From: an uncultured Mediterraneibacter sp.
GTDB lineage: Bacteria > Bacillota > Clostridia > Lachnospirales > Lachnospiraceae
NCBI RefSeq assembly: GCF_934330165.1
Contig: NZ_CAKRGI010000001.1
Location: 62,001-126,000, forward strand
DNA length: 64,000 nucleotides
Direction of reading: 5' to 3'
A program made the translations under genes and the position numbers. Positions within the stretch are counted from its first letter, which is position 1. Each line of letters starts with the position of its first letter. The notes beneath the pieces are model-generated. The model was not told the origin of the DNA and made no database searches. It saw nothing but the letters and a program-made list of their open reading frames with translations. Shown here piece by piece: positions 8,150 to 15,626 of the stretch.

Positions 8150-8989
8150 TTAAAGTACAACTATTATTCCACCGTCATTTGCATACATGCTGCTGATTCC
8201 TGCAGTATCTACAATAAAGCTTTCTTTTACACTTACCTTCTCGCGGATCAGCTTTTCCACAGCTTTCGCACGATCCGGACAGTTGCAATGAGAAATTGCA
8301 AGAATCTTTTCCGTCGGATTGATCGCATCTGCAGCGATCTGTTCTGCCATCTTCGCCAGAGCTTTCTTCATGCCTCTTCCCTGTCCAAGCTGACAGATCT
8401 GACCCTCCGGGTTCGATCCCATAACCGGCTTGATATTCAGTGCACTTACCACCAAGGATTTCAGTCCTGTCAGTCTTCCATTCTTCCGCAAGGTATCAAG
8501 ATTTTCAAGCACAAAACAAGTATGCTGTTCCTCAATATACCGGTCAACACTTGCGATCACTTCTTCAAACTCCATCCCCTTCTCTTCACATTCCTGAATC
8601 TTCAATGCGATCAGAGTTTCTCCAATCGATGCCGATCTTGAATTGAAGACATGGATCTGCTTCCTGCCGTACTCCTCTTCATATAACTTTTTTCCAAGCT
8701 CTGCACTGTTGTAAGAACCGCTCAGTTCTGCTGAGAGCGTCACTGCATAGATCCGCTCCGCTTCGCAATGATACAGCTCCATATATTTCTCCGGTGACGG
8801 GCAGGAAGACTTCGGACATTCCGAACTTCCGGCAACCCGCTTCAGGAAATCTGCCTGATCAAAAGATTCATCATCCTGGATATGGACGCCATCTACTTCC
8901 ATGCTCAGAGATGCCGTCTTATAGATTCCGCTCTTCTTCATCTCCTCAGTAAGTTCTCCGCAACTATCTACAACTATTCTGTACTCCAT
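8150..8989 (-). CDS. DegV family fatty-acid-binding protein
   Basis: At 279 aa it is a typical DegV-fold protein. The N-terminus IVVDSCGELTEEM corresponds to the family's VDS segment. The middle carries SAELSGSYNSAELG (the STLSGTYQSA-like fatty acid site) and LENLDTLRKNGRL near residue 165, then NIKPV. Family members such as FakB bind a fatty acid and present it to the kinase FakA for phospholipid synthesis. No FakA-like gene is adjacent, so the partner is elsewhere. It is separated from ftsW by a strong terminator and so probably begins its own unit, with the small membrane protein gene downstream. Confidence 0.92.
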   Translation of the reverse strand: MEYRIVVDSCGELTEEMKKSGIYKTASLSMEVDGVHIQDDESFDQADFLKRVAGSSECPKSSCPSPEKYMELYHCEAERIYAVTLSAELSGSYNSAELGKKLYEEEYGRKQIHVFNSRSASIGETLIALKIQECEEKGMEFEEVIASVDRYIEEQHTCFVLENLDTLRKNGRLTGLKSLVVSALNIKPVMGSNPEGQICQLGQGRGMKKALAKMAEQIAADAINPTEKILAISHCNCPDRAKAVEKLIREKVSVKESFIVDTAGISSMYANDGGIIVVL

Positions 8990-9030
8990 TTATAATCCCT
9001 CCTGTGTCACAGCGTATATCATCTTCTTCC

Positions 9031-9060
9031 ATTATATGTAGTTTTTAATACTACGTTTAA
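9031..9060 (-). promoter_or_regulatory. Possible degV promoter
   Basis: A perfect TATAAT (9031-9036) lies about 40 bases before the degV start, in the gap after the ftsW terminator. The best -35 candidate is TTAAAC at 9055-9060 (18-bp spacer), a weak match, so only the -10 box is convincing. Confidence 0.4.
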
Positions 9061-9122
9061 ATATATCACACTTCTCCTGAAATGAAAAGACTTTTATTCG
9101 ATAGTTTATAAGCTTTTGTTCA

Positions 9123-9171
9123 AAATATCAGAGACGCTGCCTGCACCTGGCAGACAGCGTCTCTGATATTT
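9123..9171 (-). terminator. Intrinsic terminator after ftsW
   Basis: A perfect 17-bp inverted repeat (9123-9139 with 9155-9171) around a 15-base loop lies 24 bases beyond the ftsW stop. On the minus strand the stem ends in ATATTTTG, giving a short U tract. It separates ftsW from degV. Confidence 0.85.
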
Positions 9172-9194
9172 CCTCAAATTCCCCGATAACGGCT

Positions 9195-10586
9195 TTAATC
9201 TTTTAATTCTATTTTTGATGAGATCCCAAGTGCAATCCCCATCTCAGCTAAAAGGAAGATGACTGCTGTACCTCCGTAACTGATAAACGGAAGTGTAACT
9301 CCTGTGGTCGGGATCAGACCGGTCACGACTGCAATATTTAAAATCACCTGCAAAGCAATATGCGAAAAGATGCCCGCTGCGATCAGAGATCCATAAAGAT
9401 CCGGTGCATTTCTTGCAATAAACATCAGCCGGTAAAGCATAAATCCAAACAGACAGAGAATTAAAATCGCTCCAAATACTCCCAGTTCTTCACAGATCAC
9501 CGTCAGGATCATATCATTCTGTGCCTCTGGGATCGCACTTAATTTCTGTGTGCTGTTCCCCAGACCTTTTCCGAAAAATCCACCGGATCCGATTGCATAT
9601 AAGCCCTGAAGGAACTGATAACTGTCCTTGTCTGAATTTGCTTCTGGGTTCAGCCATGCAATGATCCTCCGCATACGAAAATCCGTACTCGTTGCCATAT
9701 CACTGATCTGTATTTTCAGATAAGCTACCACAATAACTGCCAGTACCAATACCACACATACAAAAATGACAAACCGTTTTGTCTTTGGATGTACTAAAAA
9801 TAAGAGCAGGAGCGTGATCGCCATAACAATGATCGCTGTACTCAGATTATCCGTAAGCACAAATACACCACCCGCAGCCACGACCCCATAAGCCCCAATC
9901 TCAAACCACCCCTTGATACCGTAAGCTTTTTTTCCATATTCACACAATTTATATGAAATGAAAAGGATCACTGCGATCTTCGTTACCTCTGCCGGCTGGA
10001 AGGACATATTTCCAGGCAGCTGTATCCATCTTCTTGCACCATTGAGTTCCATTCCCAGCGGAGTCTTTACCAATGCCATCAGAACCATTGCTGCCAGGAA
10101 AATTTCCGTGTGGAATGCAGCATAAATATGATAATCTATTTTCGATACAGCAAGCATGACCAGAATACCTGCTGCCCCGATGATCGCCTGCTTCGTAAAA
10201 TAGAACATATCATTTCCGTTCTCAACCTGTGCGGTATACGCACTTGTACTATACAGCATGATCAGACCAAAACACATCAGGAAAATGATCACCAGTAAAA
10301 GATCATAGTCAAAGTACTTCGTTCCTTCTTTTTTCTTCTTTTTTCTCATCCGCTGTATGATCGCACTTAAGCTGCTTTCCTGCTGCCTGCTGCGTGATCT
10401 CTGTCCGGAGCGGTTCTGCGGTGCAGGTGTTCTTGATACCGCTCTTCTGTATTCCCGTTCACGTTCATACGCTTCCCGGTAATCTCTCTGTCCCCGCTGC
10501 GTTCTCCGCTCCGCTCTTCCTGCTCTCTGCGGATTCACCGGCCGCATCGGCTGCGTATCCCCAAGATTTCTTCTTTTATTCCCCAT
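9195..10586 (-). CDS. ftsW: FtsW/RodA/SpoVE-family peptidoglycan glycosyltransferase
   Basis: This SEDS protein polymerises lipid II and works with a class B PBP; division-type FtsW is the likeliest assignment given the PBP genes nearby. The 463-aa protein has an unusually long, Arg-rich cytoplasmic N-terminus of about 95 residues, then about ten membrane segments. The hallmarks are MLYSTSAY, FQPAEVTKIAVILF, the EAQNDMILTVICEELG region with the conserved Asp, and a final LPFISYGGTA segment. It starts 18 bases after the asnB stop and probably shares its transcript. RodA or SpoVE cannot be excluded from the sequence alone. Confidence 0.9.
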   Translation of the reverse strand: MGNKRRNLGDTQPMRPVNPQRAGRAERRTQRGQRDYREAYEREREYRRAVSRTPAPQNRSGQRSRSRQQESSLSAIIQRMRKKKKKEGTKYFDYDLLLVIIFLMCFGLIMLYSTSAYTAQVENGNDMFYFTKQAIIGAAGILVMLAVSKIDYHIYAAFHTEIFLAAMVLMALVKTPLGMELNGARRWIQLPGNMSFQPAEVTKIAVILFISYKLCEYGKKAYGIKGWFEIGAYGVVAAGGVFVLTDNLSTAIIVMAITLLLLFLVHPKTKRFVIFVCVVLVLAVIVVAYLKIQISDMATSTDFRMRRIIAWLNPEANSDKDSYQFLQGLYAIGSGGFFGKGLGNSTQKLSAIPEAQNDMILTVICEELGVFGAILILCLFGFMLYRLMFIARNAPDLYGSLIAAGIFSHIALQVILNIAVVTGLIPTTGVTLPFISYGGTAVIFLLAEMGIALGISSKIELKD

Positions 10587-10604
10587 ATTGACCTGCCTTT
10601 TGTC

Positions 10605-12485
10605 CTATCTTGTATGCATGGCAGGATGCACCGGCTTACCATGCCCGAAATATCTGTCATACCACACAAGGAAAATATAAACTGTCCAGATCTTGCGGCT
10701 GTTGTCCGTCTTTTCATTGCTGTTCTTTCCTGCTTTATGATCATCCAGCATTTTAATCAGTAACTTTGTATCAAAAAACTTCTTTGCAGCATCCGTCTGA
10801 AACATCTCTTTTACCCGTGCATAATAGCGATCCTCTTTCAGCCATACACGGATTGGGATCGGAAATCCGAGCTTCTTCTTCTCAGCAGTCTTGCTGCGGA
10901 TATTCCTTTCCGCTGCAGCTCTTAAAGCTACTTTTGTCTGCGGAGCACGGACCTTATAGTCCAGCGGCAATGTCTCGGCAAGTTCCAACACCTTTTTATC
11001 AAGGAACGGAACTCTTACTTCCAGGGAATTTGCCATTCCCATCTTGTCTCCTTTCATGAGGATATCATGTACCAGCCATAAATGAAGATCTACATACTGC
11101 ATCTTTGTGACCGGATCTTTTGCTTTCACTCTGTCGTATAAAGGCTTCGTAATCTTCTGAATGCCCGGTTTACAGCCATTTTTCAGGATTTTATTTGCTT
11201 CACGCTCTGTAAAAATATTTGTTGCATTGGCAAAATATCTTTCTTCCAGTGTCTTGCCATGACGCATCAGGAAACCTCTTCCTTTCATTCCACGAGGCAG
11301 ACAGCGTTCTGCAAATCCTCCAAGAAACCGACGGATCGGCATTGGGATCTTATTAAAAGACGTATGCTCCAATGGCTCACAGTAAATATTATACCCTCCA
11401 AACAGTTCGTCCGATCCCTCTCCCGAAAGAACAACCTTTACTTTTTTGGATGCCTCTTCACTTAAAAAGTACAGTGCGATCGCTGCCGGATCAGCCACCG
11501 GCTCATCCATATAGTACTGAATATCCGACAGTCTGTCCCAATACTCTTCCGGTGTGATCACTTTTGCATCATTCTTCATATTAATACTTGCAGCAAATTC
11601 CTTTGCATCCTGGATCTCACTGTATTTTCCCTCATCAAATCCTACTGTAAAAGTACGATCCACCTGTCCGAGATAAGTCAGATAACTGGAATCCACTCCG
11701 CTCGACAGATAGGAGGCAACCTCTACATCACTGATCTTATGCATGGCAACCGATTCTTTCATAACCGCTTCCACATCATCCACGATCTCTTCAAAAGATT
11801 TTTCTGTATCCCCTGTAAAATTCGGTTCAAAATAACGGGTAATGTTCAGTTCACCATTCTCATAAGTAAAATAATGACCCGGCTGCAGACAGAATACTCC
11901 TTTGAAAAAAGTTTCATTCGTAGGAACAAACTGGAAAGAGAGATAATTTCCAAGTGCATCTTCATTAAATACCTTGTCAAATTTCGGATGCTCCATAAAC
12001 GCCTTGATCTCAGATGCAAACATCAGCGTTCCATTCATCTGTGCATAATACAGCGGTTTGATTCCGAAAATATCCCTTGCTGCAAATAATTTCTTTTTCC
12101 TGGTATCCCAGATGGCAAAGGCATACATCCCACGCAGTCTTTCCACCAGACTTTCTCCCCACTCCTCATAGCCATGGATCAATGTCTCAGAATCTGTATT
12201 GGATACAAAAGTATGTCCCGCTTCCTGAAGTTCTTTCTTCAGCTCCTGATAATTATAAATCTCTCCATTAAATACAAGAACCATGCTTTTGTCTTCATTA
12301 TAAAGAGGCTGATCGCCTACTGAGGAAAGATCAATGATACTCAGACGTCTGAATCCAAGTGCAGCATCCTCATCTACATATTTTCCCTCGCTGTCCGGTC
12401 CACGGTGTATGATGGTATTCATCATATTAACAAGTACCTGTTCTCTGTCATCAACATTACCGACAAATCCTGCAAATCCACACAT
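10605..12485 (-). CDS. asnB: Asparagine synthetase, glutamine-hydrolysing
   Basis: AsnB makes asparagine from aspartate, glutamine and ATP. After the start Met comes the nucleophilic Cys2 (MCGFAGFVG), with the class II glutaminase domain to about residue 200, including RGPDS and FNGEIYNY. The synthetase domain carries the PP-loop SSGVDSSYLTYL near residue 262 and SGEGSDELFGGYN. At 626 aa it is full length. An AAAGGAGCGG site precedes the ATG at 12485. In surface-glycan contexts some AsnB homologues amidate other substrates, but nothing here points away from the standard reaction. It lies directly upstream of ftsW, an unexpected partner. Confidence 0.95.
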   Translation of the reverse strand: MCGFAGFVGNVDDREQVLVNMMNTIIHRGPDSEGKYVDEDAALGFRRLSIIDLSSVGDQPLYNEDKSMVLVFNGEIYNYQELKKELQEAGHTFVSNTDSETLIHGYEEWGESLVERLRGMYAFAIWDTRKKKLFAARDIFGIKPLYYAQMNGTLMFASEIKAFMEHPKFDKVFNEDALGNYLSFQFVPTNETFFKGVFCLQPGHYFTYENGELNITRYFEPNFTGDTEKSFEEIVDDVEAVMKESVAMHKISDVEVASYLSSGVDSSYLTYLGQVDRTFTVGFDEGKYSEIQDAKEFAASINMKNDAKVITPEEYWDRLSDIQYYMDEPVADPAAIALYFLSEEASKKVKVVLSGEGSDELFGGYNIYCEPLEHTSFNKIPMPIRRFLGGFAERCLPRGMKGRGFLMRHGKTLEERYFANATNIFTEREANKILKNGCKPGIQKITKPLYDRVKAKDPVTKMQYVDLHLWLVHDILMKGDKMGMANSLEVRVPFLDKKVLELAETLPLDYKVRAPQTKVALRAAAERNIRSKTAEKKKLGFPIPIRVWLKEDRYYARVKEMFQTDAAKKFFDTKLLIKMLDDHKAGKNSNEKTDNSRKIWTVYIFLVWYDRYFGHGKPVHPAMHTR

Positions 12486-12545
12486 ATACTATCCGCTCCT
12501 TTTATAATTTCTCTTTTTACTAAGTTCGGGGAAATTCCTTTTTAA

Positions 12546-12581
12546 TTGAAAAATACTGTGAGCGTTCAAGTTTCACAGTAT
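12546..12581 (-). terminator. Intrinsic terminator after tRNA-Pro
   Basis: A 9-bp perfect inverted repeat (ATACTGTGA at 12553-12561 with TCACAGTAT at 12573-12581) is followed on the minus strand by TTTTTC. It lies about 84 bases beyond the tRNA 3' end and before asnB. Confidence 0.75.
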
Positions 12582-12664
12582 CCCCATCGATAACTCTATT
12601 AAATTCCAGTCTTTCAGGCAAAACGCTTCCTCTTTCCTGAACCGTCCTGCCCTGTCCGTTGCAC

Positions 12665-12739
12665 TCGGGGTGACAGGATTCGAACCTGCGACCTCACGGC
12701 CCCCAGCCGTGCACTCTAACCAAACTGAGCCACACCCCG
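12665..12739 (-). tRNA. tRNA-Pro (anticodon GGG)
   Basis: The minus strand folds into a complete cloverleaf: acceptor arms CGGGGTG and CACCCCG pair fully, the D arm contains GCTCAGTTTGGTTAGAG, the anticodon stem CACGG/CCGTG encloses loop CTGGGGG with anticodon GGG, and the T arm has GGTTCGAATCC. The discriminator base is A at 12665 and the CCA end is not encoded. A good promoter lies just upstream and a terminator downstream. Confidence 0.95.
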
Positions 12740-12750
12740 TCAACTCATAC

Positions 12751-12779
12751 ATTATAAATGATTTATATGCAAATGTAAA
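12751..12779 (-). promoter_or_regulatory. Sigma-A promoter of tRNA-Pro
   Basis: TTTACA (12774-12779) and TATAAT (12751-12756) are 17 bp apart and end 11 bases before the mature tRNA 5' end, a typical distance for a stable RNA promoter. Confidence 0.8.
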
Positions 12780-12791
12780 GAGGACTCTTTC

Positions 12792-12819
12792 TCACATTTC
12801 ATTTAAAATCCCATACAAT
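12792..12819 (+). promoter_or_regulatory. Probable sigma-E-type sporulation promoter of cotJABC
   Basis: CATACAAT (12812-12819) matches the sigma-E -10 consensus CATACAMT, and TCACATT (12792-12798), 13 bp upstream, agrees at six of seven positions with the -35 consensus KMATATT. The Bacillus subtilis cotJ operon is known to be sigma-E dependent, which agrees with this reading. Confidence 0.6.
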
Positions 12820-12852
12820 AATTCTGTAGATACCAGGAAAGGAGTTTTTTCA

Positions 12853-13158
12853 TTGCCAATTTATCAGAATCAAATAAACCAGCACCGTTCCTGTCAGTCC
12901 GGACATAGTTGCAACTGCCGCCGTCCTGTTCCGGAACCCTGCAGCCATCCTGTCAGTCAGAAAATCCAGCCTGTACCGGCAAAACCTGACTGTGGCTGCG
13001 GTATAAAAGATCCTCTGGAAGATCTTCCGATTGCAATGGCTTATGTTCCATGGCAGCGTTGGAGAGATCTTTACGATTCCAACAAAGGATTCCACCGTGG
13101 CACGATTTTCCGGGAACTTGATAAGTCATTTTGTGGAAAAGGAGGCGTATGTCAGTGA
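12853..13158 (+). CDS. cotJA: Spore coat protein CotJA
   Basis: CotJA is a small coat-associated protein that in Bacillus is needed to place CotJC on the spore. The conserved core IAMAYVPWQRWRDLYDSNKG, followed by GTIFRELDKSFCGKGG, is diagnostic. The N-terminal half is rich in Cys, Pro and His (CQSGHSCNCRRPVPEPC). I choose the TTG at 12853, because the strong AGGAAAGGAG site ends eight to nine bases before it, while upstream in-frame codons lack a site. The gene overlaps cotJB by ten bases. It is one of the few plus-strand genes and belongs to the mother-cell sporulation programme. Confidence 0.93.
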   Translation: MPIYQNQINQHRSCQSGHSCNCRRPVPEPCSHPVSQKIQPVPAKPDCGCGIKDPLEDLPIAMAYVPWQRWRDLYDSNKGFHRGTIFRELDKSFCGKGGVCQ

Positions 13159-13427
13159 CCTGTCAGAAAATGAATCGCAGAGAACTTTTAAATTATATCA
13201 ATGAGATCAGCTTTGCCGTAGATGACACAAAATTATTTCTGGATACACATCCATGGGATCAGAATGCACTCCTCTTTTTTAATGAATGCAGCCGAAAGCG
13301 GAATGAAGCATTACGGGAATATGCTTCTGCCTACGGTCCGCTTACGATCGATACTGCAACTGCCTGTGAGTCTGATTACTGGTCCTGGATCAATGAGCCA
13401 TGGCCATGGCAGGAAGGAGGCTGCTGA
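13149..13427 (+). CDS. cotJB: Spore coat protein CotJB
   Basis: The 92-aa product has the CotJB signature: LLNYINEISFAVDDTKLFLD, then LFFNECSRKRNEALREYASAYGPL, ending in a Trp-rich WSWINEPWPWQEGGC. In Bacillus CotJB is a coat constituent encoded between cotJA and cotJC. The ATG at 13149 sits after an AAAGGAGGCGT site; a later ATG (13170) lacks one. It overlaps cotJA and stops two bases before cotJC, so the three are translated as a coupled set. Confidence 0.93.
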   Translation: MSVTCQKMNRRELLNYINEISFAVDDTKLFLDTHPWDQNALLFFNECSRKRNEALREYASAYGPLTIDTATACESDYWSWINEPWPWQEGGC

Positions 13428-13429
13428 AT

Positions 13430-14026
13430 ATGTGGAATTATGAAAAAAGATTACAGTACCCTGTCAGGATCACACAGACTAATCCCCGTCTTGCACAGGT
13501 TATTATCAGCCAGTTTGGCGGTCCTGACGGGGAACTGGGTGCATCTATGCGGTATTTATCCCAAAGGTATACCATGCCATATAAAGAAGTTACCGGAATA
13601 CTGACCGACATCGGAACAGAAGAGCTTGCCCACCTTGAGATCGTCTGTGCGATTGTCCACCAGTTGACCCGCAATCTTTCCCCTGAGGAGATCGAACATT
13701 CCGGATTTGCTCCCTATTATGTGGATCACACTCTTGCTCTCTGGCCACAGTCTGCAGGAGGTGTCCCCTGGAGTGCAACAACATTCCAGTCAAAAGGGGA
13801 TCCGATCACCGATCTCCATGAAGATCTCAGTGCTGAACAGAAAGCACGCACTACCTATGATAATATTCTCCGGCTGATCAAAGATCCTGAAGTCTGTGAT
13901 CCGATCCGTTTCTTAAGGGAACGAGAGATCGTACATTACCAAAGATTCGGTGAAAGTCTCCGCATTGTTCAGGAAAAACTGGACAGTAAGAATTTTTATG
14001 CTGTCAATCCTGAATTTGACCGGTAA
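13430..14026 (+). CDS. cotJC: Spore coat protein CotJC, manganese-catalase family
   Basis: This 199-aa protein belongs to the dimanganese catalase family. Helical segments carry the expected metal ligands: GELGASMRYLSQRY with a bridging Glu, GTEELAHLEIV with the Glu-Glu-His group, and later EDLSAEQKARTTYDNIL and LREREIVHYQRFGE, which supply the second Glu and His set. In Bacillus CotJC is a coat component; catalase activity is possible because the ligands look intact. The ATG at 13430 has a GGAAGGAGG site. It is the last gene of the operon and is followed by a hairpin. Confidence 0.95.
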   Translation: MWNYEKRLQYPVRITQTNPRLAQVIISQFGGPDGELGASMRYLSQRYTMPYKEVTGILTDIGTEELAHLEIVCAIVHQLTRNLSPEEIEHSGFAPYYVDHTLALWPQSAGGVPWSATTFQSKGDPITDLHEDLSAEQKARTTYDNILRLIKDPEVCDPIRFLREREIVHYQRFGESLRIVQEKLDSKNFYAVNPEFDR

Positions 14027-14048
14027 TTCTGTCCGGCACTGATAAGAA

Positions 14049-14098
14049 AAAGAGGATGACACTCTGCGATTCTTCCTCGTAAAAGTGTCAGCCTCTTT
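14049..14098. terminator. Hairpin between convergent cotJC and htrA
   Basis: Arms 14049-14063 and 14084-14098 pair over 15 positions with a single mismatch (AAAGAGG and TGACACT blocks). On the minus strand the stem is followed by TTTTTC, so it mainly serves htrA; it can also stop cotJ transcripts. Confidence 0.8.
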
Positions 14099-14132
14099 GC
14101 ATCTTATAACACAAACTCAGCTTTTATGCTTT

Positions 14133-15473
14133 TTATTTACTTGTCTGCTTTGCTCCTAAAGTAACATTCACACTCTGCTCCTGATACTCTCCATTGCTCT
14201 GTGGTACCTGGATCGTAAGCTCTACTTCATCACCTTTTGCATAATACTGCAGTTGTTCCTGAAGATTATCCATGCTTGAAACCGTTGTTCCGTTGATTTC
14301 TGTAATGATGCATCCTCTTGTCATGCCTGCTTTTTCTGCTCCGCCACCTTTAGTAACTTCTGATACATATACACCTTCTGGCATATTCAACTGCTGGGAA
14401 TACTCTGTAGAAACGCTCATTCCCTTGATTCCGATTGCTCCCTGATCTGCTTCGGCAACTTTGGTCTTTGTCTCCTGATTCATCAGGTTCTCGATCAGAT
14501 CTGATACATCACTGATCGGGATCGCATATCCGACACCTTCAACCGAATCTCCCACCAGCTTGGATGAATTAATTCCAACTACTTCACCACTGGCATTGAC
14601 AAGAGCTCCGCCACTATTGCCAGGGTTAATTGCTGCATCTGTCTGGATCAGTTTTACACTGCTCTCTGTCGTCTCTCCGGTTGTCTCATTTGTCTCTGAT
14701 ACTGAACGGTTCAGGGCACTGATAACTCCTGTTGTAACAGACTGTCCATAACCCAGTGCATTTCCGATTGCGATTGCCGGTTCTCCCACTTTCAGCTCTG
14801 TAGAATCACCAAGCGTTGCAACTGAGATAGCCTTCTTCGTATCTTCAGAAATGGAATCCAGCGGAACCGCAACTACAGCAACATCATATTCTGAATCTGT
14901 TCCTTTGATATTTGCTTCAACACTGTTGCCATCTGCAAAAGTAACTGTCAGTGTATTGCTTCCGGCAACTACATGGTTATTTGTCACAACCAGCAATTCT
15001 GAATCATTCTGTGAAATGATGATTCCTGTACCGGCACTTTCGCTTTCCTGCTTGGAAGTTCCTCCGAAAAAGTTCTGAACTTCCTGTACACTCATATTCG
15101 TAATAGAAACGATGGATGGCATTACATTTTCCACTACACTGGATACATCTGATGTAACCACACTGGATGTCTTCGTCAGTGATGCATTGCTGGTAACTGC
15201 ACTGGTCGATGTAGTACTGGTACTTTTCTGAGTTGTTCCGAGTTTCAGTACTTTCGTTCCCACATAATTAGTAGTAAGGAAGGTAGCACTTGATACAACT
15301 CCGAACATCAATGCCAGTCCGGTTACTGCAACAGCCTTCGGCATTTTCTTATGCTCTTTTTTCTTCTTTGGTGTCTTCCCATCATCACCCTGTCCATTAT
15401 TATAAAATGCTGTACCGTTTGATGTATTTCCTTCTGTCTCATTTGGATTATAATAACTATACTGATTATCCAT
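14133..15473 (-). CDS. htrA: HtrA/DegP-like membrane-anchored serine protease
   Basis: This is a surface quality-control protease. A charged, low-complexity N-terminus (to about residue 45) precedes one membrane anchor (about 47-68), a Ser/Thr-rich linker, a trypsin-like domain and one C-terminal PDZ domain (about 340-440). The catalytic triad is intact: His167 in TNNHVVAG, Asp197 in SEYDVAVV and Ser287 in NPGNSGGAL. At 446 aa it is of normal size for Firmicute HtrA. It is monocistronic, with terminators on both sides. I could not find a convincing promoter or a CssR box in the 100 bases upstream. Confidence 0.95.
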   Translation of the reverse strand: MDNQYSYYNPNETEGNTSNGTAFYNNGQGDDGKTPKKKKEHKKMPKAVAVTGLALMFGVVSSATFLTTNYVGTKVLKLGTTQKSTSTTSTSAVTSNASLTKTSSVVTSDVSSVVENVMPSIVSITNMSVQEVQNFFGGTSKQESESAGTGIIISQNDSELLVVTNNHVVAGSNTLTVTFADGNSVEANIKGTDSEYDVAVVAVPLDSISEDTKKAISVATLGDSTELKVGEPAIAIGNALGYGQSVTTGVISALNRSVSETNETTGETTESSVKLIQTDAAINPGNSGGALVNASGEVVGINSSKLVGDSVEGVGYAIPISDVSDLIENLMNQETKTKVAEADQGAIGIKGMSVSTEYSQQLNMPEGVYVSEVTKGGGAEKAGMTRGCIITEINGTTVSSMDNLQEQLQYYAKGDEVELTIQVPQSNGEYQEQSVNVTLGAKQTSK

Positions 15474-15579
15474 GATTCATACCCGCTTTCTCTTATATTT
15501 ATTTTGTATTTCTTTTATGGTTATATAGTAATAAAGGATTGTGATGAAAGTGTGTTCATTTGATTAACAAATGTTGAAA

Positions 15580-15615
15580 GCAGGCACATTATGATCACTT
15601 TCATAATATGCCTGC
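15580..15615 (-). terminator. Terminator after the cohesin-like gene
   Basis: Arms 15580-15594 and 15601-15615 form a 15-position stem with one mismatch (GCAGGCA.ATTATGA type). It lies just beyond the stop of the minus-strand gene at 15627. The U tract is short. Confidence 0.65.
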
Positions 15616-15626
15616 CTCTCTTTTCA

